Shown piece by piece: positions 16,534 to 25,759 of a stretch of DNA of 64,000 nucleotides. The notes beneath the pieces are model-generated. The model was given only the letters and a program-made list of their open reading frames with translations. It did not search any database and was not told the DNA's origin. Source of the DNA: Streptacidiphilus albus JL83. GTDB lineage: Bacteria; Actinomycetota; Actinomycetes; Streptomycetales; Streptomycetaceae. The translations under genes and the position numbers were made by a program. The DNA lies in the NCBI RefSeq assembly GCF_000744705.1, contig NZ_JQML01000001.1:7450017-7514016 (forward strand). Reading direction: 5' to 3'. The first letter of the stretch is position 1. Every line of letters starts with the position of its first letter.

Positions 16534-18984
16534 TCAGTTGGTGGGCACCAGTTCCCACTGCTGGTTGGCTCCGCCGTTGGACGGCCACTGGTCGATGGCG
16601 GCGCCCCAGCCGATGGAGGCGCCGTCGACGTCCAATGTGTCGCCGTCAAGACGGGATTCGATGGTGTAGGTGCCGCTTCCCACTGGGCGGATGAGCCACT
16701 GCTGGTTGGTTCCGCCGTTGCCGCCCCACAGTTCGAGCTGGGTGCCGGGCCAGGTGGTCAGGTTCGGGATGTCCAGCACCTTGCCGCTCTGGGCACCGGT
16801 GATGGTGTAGTAGCCGTCGGAGTTCTGGGCCAGGGTCCACTGCTGGTTGGCGCCGCCGTTCGACGGCCACTGGTCGATCGCGGTGCCGTTGGCGGTTCCC
16901 TGGCCGGAGGCGTCGAGGACGTCGCCGCTGTTCACGCTGACGATCTTGTAGCTGCCGTCCAGGTTCGCGGTCGTGCCCGGGGTGACGGAGAAGTCCGAGT
17001 ACTCGACCGGGTAGTAGCCGGTGGTACCCAGGCCCACCTGTCCTCCGGTGTAGCCGGTGTCGGTGACGGTGGCGACGCTGACCCCGTCGATTGCGGCGGT
17101 GATGGTGCTGCCGTGGAATCCGAGGCTGAGGTTGTGCCAGGTGCCGGTGCCCGGGGCGGCCACCGTGCCGCTGGCGAGGGTCGTCGAGAGCCAGATGCCG
17201 TCGGTCTTGAGCAGAGTCCAGGCCCCCGAGTCGCTCAGTTGCAGGTGGTAGGCGTCCAGGCCGCTGTTGTTCTTGGCCTGCTGGCCGACGCGGCCGAGCA
17301 GGTCGGCGGTGCTGCCGGACTGTTCGAGCAGCACGTCGGAGCTGACGGTGTAGTTGCTCCAGCTCAGATCGCCCATGAGGGTGTAGGGATTGCTGTCGCT
17401 GGAGCAGGACCAGCAGACGGGCGTGCCGACCGCCGTCTGGCGCAGGCACTCGCCGCTGCGCCCGCCTTGGCAGGGCGCTGTCTCGAACGCGCCGTTCATC
17501 GAGGCGAAGTACTTCGCCTCGTCGCCGGACGGATACGAGGCGAAGCTGTCGCTGTAGGGCAGGGGCAGGATCGAGCGCGCGGGGCCCGCAGCGGTGCCGG
17601 CGCCCTGGCCGGTGGTGGTCGTCACGGTGTAGACCTGGCCCGGTTGCAGCGTGAGGCTGTAGGTCCCGCCTGTCGCGGTGAGATCCGGGTCCTGGACCAT
17701 GCTCGGGTTGCCGCTGGTGGGCTGGGACAGGTCCGTCGACCACACGTGGAGGGCGCCCGCGGGCAGGCCGCCGGAGACGTTGAAGGTGACCGTCTGCGGC
17801 GCAGTCGCGTCCATCGTCTCGATCACCGTGCTCCATGCGCTGTGGTCCGGCGCGGAGTAGGTGACGTAGCTGCCGTCGGCGCCGGTGCCCGAGCCCTGAA
17901 GGTACCCGGTGCCGGAGTTCAGGTACTGCCAGCCCGGGCTGGTGAACTGGGTGGTCTGGGCTATCGCCCACAGGCTCCGGCCGACCGTGTACGCGCCGGA
18001 CCAGGGCTGGTTCGCGGTGATCAGCCCGTCGCTGTTGAAATCGGTGTTCTGGTAGGCGGAGGCGACGATCGGCCAGTTGATGTAGGCGGTCATGTCCCCG
18101 CCGATGTAGCCGCGGTTGATGGCCCGGGCGACGGCAGGGGCTCCGGTGTCGGCGTCCTCGGAGCCGTTCTCGCTCGCCCACAGTGGCTTGTCCAGCGACT
18201 CGGCGGCCGAGGTGGACGAGCACGAGGTCATCGAGGACAGGTACGAGCAGGGGTAGTGCGATCCGACCACACCGACGGCGTTGTCCAGGGCGCTGTCGCT
18301 CGCCATGGTGTCGGCGATCGACCAGCCGAACTCGTCGCCGCCGACGATCTGGGTGGACCCGTACCCGGCGGTGTTCATCGCCGTGCGCAGCGACTCGATC
18401 CAACTCGCGTTGTAGCTGTTCTCGTTCTGGTCGCCGCCGAGGTAGTCGACGGTGAACCCGTGCTGCTTGGCGCAGCCGAGCCAGGAGGTGAGGTAGCCGA
18501 TCATGTTGGTCGAGGTGAAGCCGCCCGTCCAGGCCGGCGCGCCCCAGGCCAGACCGTAGAATTTGATGTTCGGGTTGCGTTCCTTGGCCTGCTGCATCAA
18601 CCACCACTCGTAGCCGTTGTTGCAGTTCACGTTGGACTGGGTGTGCTCGATGCTGGATTCGGCGCCGTCGGTCGAGTTGGTGTCGCCGCCGATCTCCACC
18701 TTGAGGATCTGCAGGTCGGCACCGACGCCGGGCTTGAACAGGTAGTCGAGGATCTGGTTCTGCTGGGCCGGCGGGTAGTCGGCCAGCAGCCTGGTGTTCC
18801 CGCCACCGCCGCTGATCGCACCGATGCCATCGAACGTGCGGCCGGAACTGGTGCCGTCAACGGTGATCGCAGTGGTCGGGGTGGCCGCGCTCGCCGGTGT
18901 GGTTCCGGCCAGCGTTGCTGCCCCGCCGGCAACCAGTGCCAGTGACAGTGCGAGGGCGGAGCCTCGCGTTCGTGCCCGGGACAT
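16534..18984 (-). CDS. Secreted GH59-type galactosidase with CBM13 (ricin) domain
   Basis: An 816-aa exported glycosidase. The signal peptide is residues 1-34 (RTRGSALALSLALVAGGAATLAGTTPASA). The GH59 galactocerebrosidase-like barrel starts at RTFDGIGAISGGGGNTRLLADYP; GGDQNEN holds the likely acid/base Glu and LWASENGSED the likely nucleophile Glu. A beta-sandwich lectin-like part follows. The last ~130 residues are a ricin-type trefoil with repeats of IDQWPSNGGANQQW and ELWGGNGGTNQQW. ATG 18984 has AAGGAGGAAG directly upstream. Likely substrates are beta-galactosides of glycolipids or plant polymers. Confidence 0.9.
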   Translation of the reverse strand: MSRARTRGSALALSLALVAGGAATLAGTTPASAATPTTAITVDGTSSGRTFDGIGAISGGGGNTRLLADYPPAQQNQILDYLFKPGVGADLQILKVEIGGDTNSTDGAESSIEHTQSNVNCNNGYEWWLMQQAKERNPNIKFYGLAWGAPAWTGGFTSTNMIGYLTSWLGCAKQHGFTVDYLGGDQNENSYNASWIESLRTAMNTAGYGSTQIVGGDEFGWSIADTMASDSALDNAVGVVGSHYPCSYLSSMTSCSSTSAAESLDKPLWASENGSEDADTGAPAVARAINRGYIGGDMTAYINWPIVASAYQNTDFNSDGLITANQPWSGAYTVGRSLWAIAQTTQFTSPGWQYLNSGTGYLQGSGTGADGSYVTYSAPDHSAWSTVIETMDATAPQTVTFNVSGGLPAGALHVWSTDLSQPTSGNPSMVQDPDLTATGGTYSLTLQPGQVYTVTTTTGQGAGTAAGPARSILPLPYSDSFASYPSGDEAKYFASMNGAFETAPCQGGRSGECLRQTAVGTPVCWSCSSDSNPYTLMGDLSWSNYTVSSDVLLEQSGSTADLLGRVGQQAKNNSGLDAYHLQLSDSGAWTLLKTDGIWLSTTLASGTVAAPGTGTWHNLSLGFHGSTITAAIDGVSVATVTDTGYTGGQVGLGTTGYYPVEYSDFSVTPGTTANLDGSYKIVSVNSGDVLDASGQGTANGTAIDQWPSNGGANQQWTLAQNSDGYYTITGAQSGKVLDIPNLTTWPGTQLELWGGNGGTNQQWLIRPVGSGTYTIESRLDGDTLDVDGASIGWGAAIDQWPSNGGANQQWELVPTN

Positions 18985-20392
18985 GACTTCCTCCTTGAAC
19001 GACATGAGCTGGACAACAGCGGTGCCGGGTGTGCAGGCCCGCGGCAGCCGCATTTCGCAGGTGCCGTCAGCCCGCCGTGCGAGCGAGGGTCGACGCTTTG
19101 CCGTCATCTCCAGTGCTCAACATTTTTAGACAGGAACGCGCGGTATCAAACAGCTTTGAGGCTTGTCGAGCAGCTGTCAATAGCTCTGGACGGACCTGGC
19201 TCGCCATCTGGAGATGCCGGCGTCCCACTGCCCGCGACCTCGCCCCGGGATCGCCTGACGAGGCGGCAGTGCATAACATTCCTTCTGGAACCCTCTGGAA
19301 ACCGCCCCTTGCGGGGTGCGCGGGTGGTCAGGGGGTGAGCTCGCACGAGTCGGTTCCGTCCTGGCGTGCGGCTGTCCACAGGTTCTACCGAGCAGAATGG
19401 TCACGGCCCAGGCCATGTTGACTAATGTCAGAATCCATTCGAGACCAACCGGCTGGGAGTCCGTCTAAGCGTGCCGACCGCGCTCGCCGCCCGGCATGTG
19501 GCCGGAGAGCAGGTGCGGGCAGCGCGGTAACGCAGCGACGCCATCAGGGCGACAGCGTCCCAGGCACCACCTACGGCCATGGTCACTGTTGCTGAGCTGC
19601 AGCGATGACTCTACGAGCCGGCAGGTCGGCGTCGGCATGTCGGTGCAGACGAACCACCTGATCGCGGGCGGCATCGCGGTGCTCCTGCGGACCTGGCGGA
19701 CCTGCCGGGTTGCGTGATCCGCCCGCCGTCGGCGGATCCTGCGGCATCGATCGACACGGTCGAGAGTCGTGGACAAGCCCGCCGGGCCGTGTGTCTGCTT
19801 GGTCGGAGCAGCTGGATGTAGGTGCTGGTGGTGCTGTCGGTGTACCAGTTGCTGGTGGGGATTAGGACTGCAACCAGGCCGGGCGGATGGCCGCCGCAGC
19901 CGGCGACGGCAGCGGAACGGACCGCCGCGAGCTCGATGACGACCCAAAGCACCGTGCAGAGTGTGCCGCGCATGCCACTGCGAAACCGCCTGACGCGGCA
20001 CTCCCAGCAGACGCGCCACTTCCGCCCGCCGCACGCCTTGTCACTGCACCGGTACTTCCGGTTTGGCGCCAGCTGACGACTTGTCAAGAGGCTGCATGGG
20101 GATCAAGCGCCACCCCGTGCACGATGACGCCCACGCCGTCCCGAGTACAAAAAGCCACCAAGGCAGGCCCCGGACGCCCAACCGGTTCCAAGAACCGGCA
20201 CCCGGCCCGGCGGCACGACGTCGGACGCGTCCTGGTCACCGGCGAATCCTGCGCACGCGCCGCCACCACAACATCGGCACCGGCCCCGACGCGCCGCCGA
20301 GAAGCCCTCGGCGTCGACCGTCATGGCCGCACCCTGCGGTAGGACCACAACCAGCAAGCGCAGCAGCGATGCTGGGGCCTTCCGGCTATGCA
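18985..20392. other. 1.4-kb gene-poor stretch with possible transposase debris
   Basis: No intact gene is supported. Leftward from 20034 a short frame reads MRRAEVARLLGVPRQAVSQWHARH, an HTH like that at the N-terminus of IS630-type transposases, then decays. Rightward around 20135-20240 a frame reads KATKAGPGRPTGSKNRHPARRHDVGRV, like the basic tail of some actinomycete transposases. The rest shows nothing clear. Confidence 0.4.
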
Positions 20393-20403
20393 CATAAGTT
20401 ATG
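20393..20403. promoter_or_regulatory. Operator-like palindrome cataa-g-ttatg
   Basis: A perfect 5-bp inverted repeat around one base, AT-rich within GC-rich DNA, 19 bases before the GTG of the ArsR-type gene. It probably overlaps the -10 region and serves autoregulation. Confidence 0.45.
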
Positions 20404-20421
20404 CATTGATAGTGTGCACTC

Positions 20422-21018
20422 GTGGAACACCAAGACGCAGACCCCGGATACAGGCTCACTCCGGACTCCGTGAAGATCCTCGCCCACCCGCTGCGCGCGC
20501 GGTTGCTGAGCGAGTTGCACCGAGGCGGCCCCGCCACTGCCACCACGCTGGCGGCCGCGTTGGGCACCCATACCGGCGCGACCAGCTATCACCTGCGCCG
20601 CATGGCCGAAGTCGGCCTCGTGGTGGACACCGGCCAGGGGGCAGGGCGGCGCCGGCTGTGGCGTGCGACGTCCGGCGCCCACGCCTGGGCACCGAGCGAC
20701 TTCGACGACGACGCGGATGCCGGCGCCGCGCTGGCCTGGGTCCTGCGCGACTACCATCGCGAGTTCGACGAGCAGTACACCCAGTGGCTCGACCGGGAAA
20801 GCGGCTGGCCGGCGCAGTGGCGCGACGCGACCGGCATGAGCAACCACAAGCTCGTCCTCACCCCGGCGCAACTACGCGCACTGGCCGAAGAGATGGAGCA
20901 ACTGCTCAGGCGCTACCAGCACGCCGAACCCGCCGACGCGGACCAGGCCCGCCGGGTAGCGGTATGGCAGTTCGCTTTCCCGGCCCCCGGCGAAGCCTCT
21001 CCGGGAGGTGACTTATGA
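20422..21018 (+). CDS. ArsR-like winged-helix regulator
   Basis: A 198-aa protein. An HTH_20/ArsR-like domain occupies residues ~10-75 (VKILAHPLRARLLSELHRGGPATATTLAAALGTHTGATSYHLRRMAEVGLV). A helical C-terminal half follows, ending in a segment seen in DUF/YfeR-type repressors (LTPAQLRALAEEMEQLLRRY). No metal-binding CxC is present, so it is not a classic arsenite sensor. Its stop overlaps the start of the esterase gene (ATGA), so the pair is coupled. Confidence 0.85.
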   Translation: MEHQDADPGYRLTPDSVKILAHPLRARLLSELHRGGPATATTLAAALGTHTGATSYHLRRMAEVGLVVDTGQGAGRRRLWRATSGAHAWAPSDFDDDADAGAALAWVLRDYHREFDEQYTQWLDRESGWPAQWRDATGMSNHKLVLTPAQLRALAEEMEQLLRRYQHAEPADADQARRVAVWQFAFPAPGEASPGGDL

Positions 21019-22157
21019 GCGCGGCACTGACCACCTCTGCCATGGTGACGCTGTTCGCTCTGACGGCACTGCGCCCCCGGCTGCCGCGGTACAGCTCGCC
21101 GTTCAACATGCAGTTCGTCCTCGGGTACCTCATCAACGAACAGCCGTTCCTCGGCCTGGTATGGCTGCTTCCCGGCATCACGGGCACGTTGACCCGGCCG
21201 GAGCCCGGCAGCATCCTGTGGTGGGTGGCCGCCGGGTTCACCGTTCTGGCCGCACTCGTACTGGTACGGCTCGCGGTGCGCGCCCGGACTGCCAAACCGG
21301 CGCTCTCGACGGCACTCGAAGCCGCCTTCGGGCCCGACGCGGCGCCCCGTTTCACCCGACCGCCGTGGTGGCGGATCGTCCCGCTGCCGCTGGTGGCCTG
21401 GCGGCCCGACGTGCGCCGGATCCGCAACCAGCGCTACGGTCCGGCGCGACGCGGCCACCGACTCGATCTGTACGTCTCGCGCCGCCGTCGCCGCCCCGGG
21501 CAACCCGTGCTGGTCTACGTGCACGGGGGCGCGTTCCGGATCGGCAACAAGATGTTCGGCGCGCGCCCGCTGATCTACCGGTTGGCCGCCCACGGCTGGC
21601 TCTGCGTGAGCATCGACTACCGGCTGCTGCGGGTCCGCCGTCCCGATCAGCTCGCCGACGTCCGGGCCGCCGTGGAATGGGTCCGCGCCCATGCGCGCGC
21701 CCACGGCGCCGACCCCGACGCTCTGTTCCTGGCCGGCGGATCCTCAGGCGCCCACCTGGCCGCCACCGCCGCACTGACCGGCACCGAGGCCAGCGGCGTG
21801 ATCGGACTCTACGGCTACTACGGCGAGCTCGCGCAGCCCGCCACCGAGCCGACCTCCCCGCACGCTGCCATCAACCCCGCCGCCCCACCCTTCCTGATCA
21901 TCCACGGCGCCATCGACACCCTGGTCCTGCGCACCGACGCCCGGAAGTTCGCCGAGCGACTGCGTGCCGTCTCCCGACAGGCGGTCGCCTATGCCGAACT
22001 CCCCGGGACCCAGCACAACTTCGACTTCTTCCACTCCCCGCGCATCCACTGGGTCACCGACGCCATCCTCCGCTTCGCTGAACTCACGGCAGGTCGGGCG
22101 TCATCGAGAACTCCGAACCTCACCGATTCCCGCCCGGACGACATCGCTCCATCCTGA
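21015..22157 (+). CDS. Membrane-anchored alpha/beta hydrolase (HSL-like esterase)
   Basis: A 380-aa protein. One or two N-terminal membrane helices (residues ~35-85) are followed by an esterase domain. It has the oxyanion-hole HGGAF in VYVHGGAFRIGN, the nucleophile Ser in GGSSGAHLA, the Asp in IHGAIDTLV and the His in PGTQHNFDFF. The family hydrolyses short-chain esters or lipid-like substrates. It is coupled to the ArsR-like repressor, which probably controls it. Confidence 0.88.
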   Translation: MSAALTTSAMVTLFALTALRPRLPRYSSPFNMQFVLGYLINEQPFLGLVWLLPGITGTLTRPEPGSILWWVAAGFTVLAALVLVRLAVRARTAKPALSTALEAAFGPDAAPRFTRPPWWRIVPLPLVAWRPDVRRIRNQRYGPARRGHRLDLYVSRRRRRPGQPVLVYVHGGAFRIGNKMFGARPLIYRLAAHGWLCVSIDYRLLRVRRPDQLADVRAAVEWVRAHARAHGADPDALFLAGGSSGAHLAATAALTGTEASGVIGLYGYYGELAQPATEPTSPHAAINPAAPPFLIIHGAIDTLVLRTDARKFAERLRAVSRQAVAYAELPGTQHNFDFFHSPRIHWVTDAILRFAELTAGRASSRTPNLTDSRPDDIAPS

Positions 22158-22286
22158 ATGATCCATTTCGGTCCGGGACGTCCGTCCATGAGGGATCTGC
22201 ACAAGCGTGGACAGCGCCCCGAAATCCACTGCCCGTGACGGGACTTGCGGTCGAGTCCTGGGCACCGTCGCGATGAGGAGAAAACC

Positions 22287-22859
22287 ATGGCAGTGCTTGG
22301 CAAGCTGCTGAGGAACCGGCGAGCCGGGCAAGCCGGCCTCGCCTGGAACGCACCGAACCTGGCCGGTGAGAACACGCTGGCGCTGAGCAGTCCCGACTTC
22401 GGCAACCAGGAGATGATCCCGACCGTCCACGCCGGAAAGCGTCTCGGCGGCAAGGATCTGTCACCGGCCCTGGCATGGGACGCGGTCCCCGCCGGCACGG
22501 CACAATTGCTGCTGGTCATCGAGGATCCCGATGCGCCGACGGCCGTGCCGAACAACCACGGCATCGCCCTGCTCGACCCGTCGGTGACCGGCCTCGCCCA
22601 GGGCGGCCTCGACATCGAGAGCCCCGCCGCCGGCGTACGTCTGTTGAGTGCGGGTTCGCGTCGCGGCTACCGCGGGCCCGCGCCGCGCAAGGGCCACGGC
22701 CCGCACCGCTATGTGTTCCAACTGTTCGCTCTTGCCGAGCCGTTGGTCGTGGGAGCAGGCAGCGCGGTACCGGACTCCGCCGCACCGCGCGACGTGCTGG
22801 CAGCCGCCGGAGGCGTGCTCGCCCGCGGCCGTCTCGACGGCTTCTACGAACGCGCCTGA
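22287..22859 (+). CDS. PEBP/YbhB-family protein
   Basis: A 190-aa phosphatidylethanolamine-binding-like protein. It contains LSPALAWDAVPAGTAQLLLVIEDPDAP and GHGPHRYVFQLFAL, the two conserved stretches that form the anion-binding pocket. ATG 22287 has GAGGAG seven bases upstream. Bacterial members are of unclear function and may bind phospho-ligands. Confidence 0.85.
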   Translation: MAVLGKLLRNRRAGQAGLAWNAPNLAGENTLALSSPDFGNQEMIPTVHAGKRLGGKDLSPALAWDAVPAGTAQLLLVIEDPDAPTAVPNNHGIALLDPSVTGLAQGGLDIESPAAGVRLLSAGSRRGYRGPAPRKGHGPHRYVFQLFALAEPLVVGAGSAVPDSAAPRDVLAAAGGVLARGRLDGFYERA

Positions 22860-22894
22860 GCTTGTTGGTCATGGACCGAGCTTGCCTCGCGCTG

Positions 22895-23530
22895 TCAGCG
22901 CAGCCGCCCGTGACCGGAGTGACGCTCTGGACGGACGACGAGCCAGCTGGCGATGCGCTGCCTCACCTCACGATTGGCATGGGGACTGTCGTAACGGGCC
23001 ATCCACTCAAGGTGTCGCAGGATGTTCTCCGAGCGCTCCGGGTGGCCCACTGCGTGCACGTCGACGCCGGTTTCGCCTGTCGAAGCACAGACGTAGACAC
23101 TGCCGTCCAGGGCCATCATGCCGAAGCCCGGGTGCCCAGAGTGCATGCCGAGGAACGCCGATTCGGCACCTCGGCCCATGATGTCCCAACGTTCCAGGAG
23201 CCGGACGCGAGTCCAGAGCACTGGTGCGTGGTAGCCATTCGTGCACAGTACGGCGGCGCGGTGCGATCGGGTGCCCTGCGGTATCTGCAGGAGGAACTCG
23301 CGCCGATCATCAAACAGGCCCGAGGAGACAGCGAGGTCGTACCAGTCCGCATTGAGCTGCTCCACCAGGTGCGAGGTGTCGTACCGATGGGAGAAGCAGT
23401 CGGTCACATCTTCGGCTCCCCATCCAAGGACGAAGGGCATCGTGCCCTCCGGTACGGCATGGAGTATGACCTCCAGACCAGCCCACCGTAGCGGCCGGTG
23501 CACCTTGCGTTCGCGTTCCTTGATGCCCAT
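22895..23530 (-). CDS. Hypothetical protein, possible SUKH-like fold
   Basis: A 211-aa soluble protein. The stretch FGMMALDGSVYVCASTGETGVDVHAVG, followed by a helical end, recalls SUKH-type immunity or regulatory proteins, but the match is weak. ATG 23530 is the best start by composition; the upstream part of the same frame is Pro/Ser-rich and non-coding in character. No toxin gene is adjacent. Confidence 0.5.
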   Translation of the reverse strand: MGIKERERKVHRPLRWAGLEVILHAVPEGTMPFVLGWGAEDVTDCFSHRYDTSHLVEQLNADWYDLAVSSGLFDDRREFLLQIPQGTRSHRAAVLCTNGYHAPVLWTRVRLLERWDIMGRGAESAFLGMHSGHPGFGMMALDGSVYVCASTGETGVDVHAVGHPERSENILRHLEWMARYDSPHANREVRQRIASWLVVRPERHSGHGRLR

Positions 23531-23801
23531 GGGCTGGTGTTCTACCAGCCCCGAAGCCCCTTGGCTCTCCGATTTTCCGCCTTTGCCTGATCGACCGGAC
23601 AGCTCCTGTCCTCGACTTTTCGTGACGGTCCATCGCTGTCGGCGGGCCGGTCTCGCGGGCGGCACGGACCCGGTCCTCCGCGCGAGCGCGTTGGCCGTGC
23701 CGCAGTGGCGCACCGAACGGCCTTGCAGGAGCGGACTGTTGGCAGGGAATGCGGGGCAGGTTCGTGGCCTCCGGGGGGCGCGGGCGGTGTATGACGCCGT
23801 A

Positions 23802-25415
23802 TCAGTCGGCGGCCGCGACGGTGATGGAGAAGCGGCTGGCTGCGGGGAGCCAGTCGGTGTCGAGGTCGAAGGTGAGACGGTATCCGGTGCGGGTGTTGTC
23901 GGTGCCCAGGTCCTTGGTCGCGTCGAGGGCTGTGCCGTCGGCGTAGTCGCGGCTGAGAACGCGGTTCTGGCACCAGACCTGTACACCTACGCGCTTGCAG
24001 AGGGCGGAGGTGATGGACAGGTGCATGTCCGGCCAGGACGGTGACAGGCGTGCGAGGACGTGGTCCAGGTCGATCCGGTCCGCGCTCCGGGTCCCGTCGA
24101 GTTCGTGCCCCCGGACGTCGAGAACCAGTCGGGTCACGGACTCGATCTCGACGGTGAACGACTCGACGCGGCCGGCGGCGACGGCCTGCGTGTACTCCGA
24201 CCGCAGGGAGCGGGCGGCGCGGTCCGGCACACTCGGGTCCGCGCCGTCGGCCCCGAGGTACATCCTGGGGAGCAGGCGGATCAACGTGGCGAGTTCCTTG
24301 TGCACCGTGATGACGGCCCCTTCGTAGCCGGCGTCTGCGGGGATTCCGCGGGTGGCTGTGTCGTGCCAGTCGGCGCGCTGGGTGCTGAGGCCGCAGGGGT
24401 CGAAGAGACCGGCGAGGGTCTTCTCTGGCAGGGACCACAGCTCCTCGCGTTCCGCGATGGCCCGGGCGAGTGTCCGCTGGTGCGGGCGCGGTTCTGGCCG
24501 GGGGTCGCCGTCGGGGAAGATCGCGCGCAGATAGGGCGCCAGGGAGCGGGCGGCGGACCGAGGCGGCAGTACGACGGCGGCGAACGCGCAGGGGAGCAGC
24601 TTCTGCGGATCGTCCACCCGCTGGACCAGGGTCTCGGCCATGAGATCTGGGTAGGGCGGAACCATGAACTGTAGTGTTCCGGCCATGCCGTGGAGGGAGG
24701 CGACGAAGGCGCGCGGGGAACGGCCGAGGGCGAGCAGTACGTCTGTGGCGGCCTGGTCGTCGGCGAGTGCGGCGGCCAGGGCCGCGCAGCCGCGGACGGC
24801 GGGGCTGGGGTCGTCCAGCCAGTGCCGGGGTGTGCCGCCGAGGTCGCCGATCGCGAAGACCAGCGTGGCGCGCTCATTGGCCTCTTCGGTGCCTCTGGCG
24901 ATCTCGTCGATCCGGTCGGTCAGGGCATGGCGCAGGGTGGCGGCGGTGGGATGGCGGGCGAGCCTGCTGATGGCGGCAGCCGCGCAGACTCGTTGCCGCG
25001 AACGTTCGGCGCCGAGGTGTGGCAGTACTTTCGCCAGGAGTTCCGGTGCGGCGTCGTAGCAGGCGAGCGCCTCGGGCTGTTCGCCGCGCGCCCGGAGCGC
25101 CTCCGCCTCCTCGCCCAGGTCACCGGCGACGGCTGCCCGGTGGAGGTAGGCGAGCATGGCGTCGCGCATCGAGGGGTCGTCGGGTCCCAGGCGTGGATCG
25201 TCCAGGAGTTCGCTGACGACCAGGGCGACGGGCGCAGTTACCGACCAGGCGCCGCCGTCCGGGCGCAGAGTCTGTGACCACAGGTGGGAGTAACCCGCAA
25301 TGAACGCACCGGCATCGTCACCGAGCAGTGCACGCAGGTGCCCTGGCGTGTCCGTCGCCGGACCGAGGTCATGGGCGAACCGCGGCCAGTCGAACGTGTC
25401 GAGATAGCCTGTCAC
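23802..25415 (-). CDS. HEAT-repeat-like protein
   Basis: A 537-aa protein. Residues ~70-330 are Ala/Leu-rich helical hairpins typical of HEAT repeats (RQRVCAAAAISRLARHPTAATLRHAL, PSPAVRGCAALAAALADDQAATDVLLAL). The last ~120 residues are beta-rich (RVESFTVEIESVTRLVLDVRGH, GYRLTFDLDTDWLPA). GTG 25415 is chosen because the family-like sequence begins TGYLDTFDWPRF. It probably serves as a scaffold. A second unlinked HEAT-type protein occurs at 31614. Confidence 0.75.
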   Translation of the reverse strand: MTGYLDTFDWPRFAHDLGPATDTPGHLRALLGDDAGAFIAGYSHLWSQTLRPDGGAWSVTAPVALVVSELLDDPRLGPDDPSMRDAMLAYLHRAAVAGDLGEEAEALRARGEQPEALACYDAAPELLAKVLPHLGAERSRQRVCAAAAISRLARHPTAATLRHALTDRIDEIARGTEEANERATLVFAIGDLGGTPRHWLDDPSPAVRGCAALAAALADDQAATDVLLALGRSPRAFVASLHGMAGTLQFMVPPYPDLMAETLVQRVDDPQKLLPCAFAAVVLPPRSAARSLAPYLRAIFPDGDPRPEPRPHQRTLARAIAEREELWSLPEKTLAGLFDPCGLSTQRADWHDTATRGIPADAGYEGAVITVHKELATLIRLLPRMYLGADGADPSVPDRAARSLRSEYTQAVAAGRVESFTVEIESVTRLVLDVRGHELDGTRSADRIDLDHVLARLSPSWPDMHLSITSALCKRVGVQVWCQNRVLSRDYADGTALDATKDLGTDNTRTGYRLTFDLDTDWLPAASRFSITVAAAD

Positions 25416-25759
25416 GCCCCCGATCCTGCCACAGCCCCGCCGACCCGTCGCGGGTCGCCCGGAAACCACCGGCTCGCCTTGCCGCCAGGGGACTTCACCC
25501 TTCGGCTGGGAGGATGCGCCGAGTTGTGTCCGTCGTTGTTCGTCCAGACGGCCGATCCGGATCGGGTTCTCGTTCGGATCGGGCGGTGGGTGCAGCGGGC
25601 GGGCGTTGGCGATGCCCTGGTGCGGCCGGTGCCTGCTGGAGGGCGTCTCGAACCAGTGCAGGGCGTTGCGCCTGCCGACAGGTACATCAGCGCAGGTGAG
25701 ATGCCTGGGAGCAGCACTACGGGGGCGGGCCCGCCGTGGGTCGCGTCGAAGGCGTTCAA
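25416..25759. other. 344-bp intergenic, nothing recognised
   Basis: Lies between the P450 stop and the HEAT-type gene. Open frames are low-complexity; no hairpin or repeat stands out. Confidence 0.4.

Noticed and set aside
16492-18945. 817-codon rightward frame opposite the GH59-type gene
   Set aside because: Gly/Val/Arg-rich shadow; the opposite strand has signal peptide, catalytic motifs and a GGAGG ribosome site.
22895-23530. Toxin-immunity pair based on the SUKH-like protein
   Set aside because: No toxin or polymorphic-toxin gene lies next to it and the fold match is weak.
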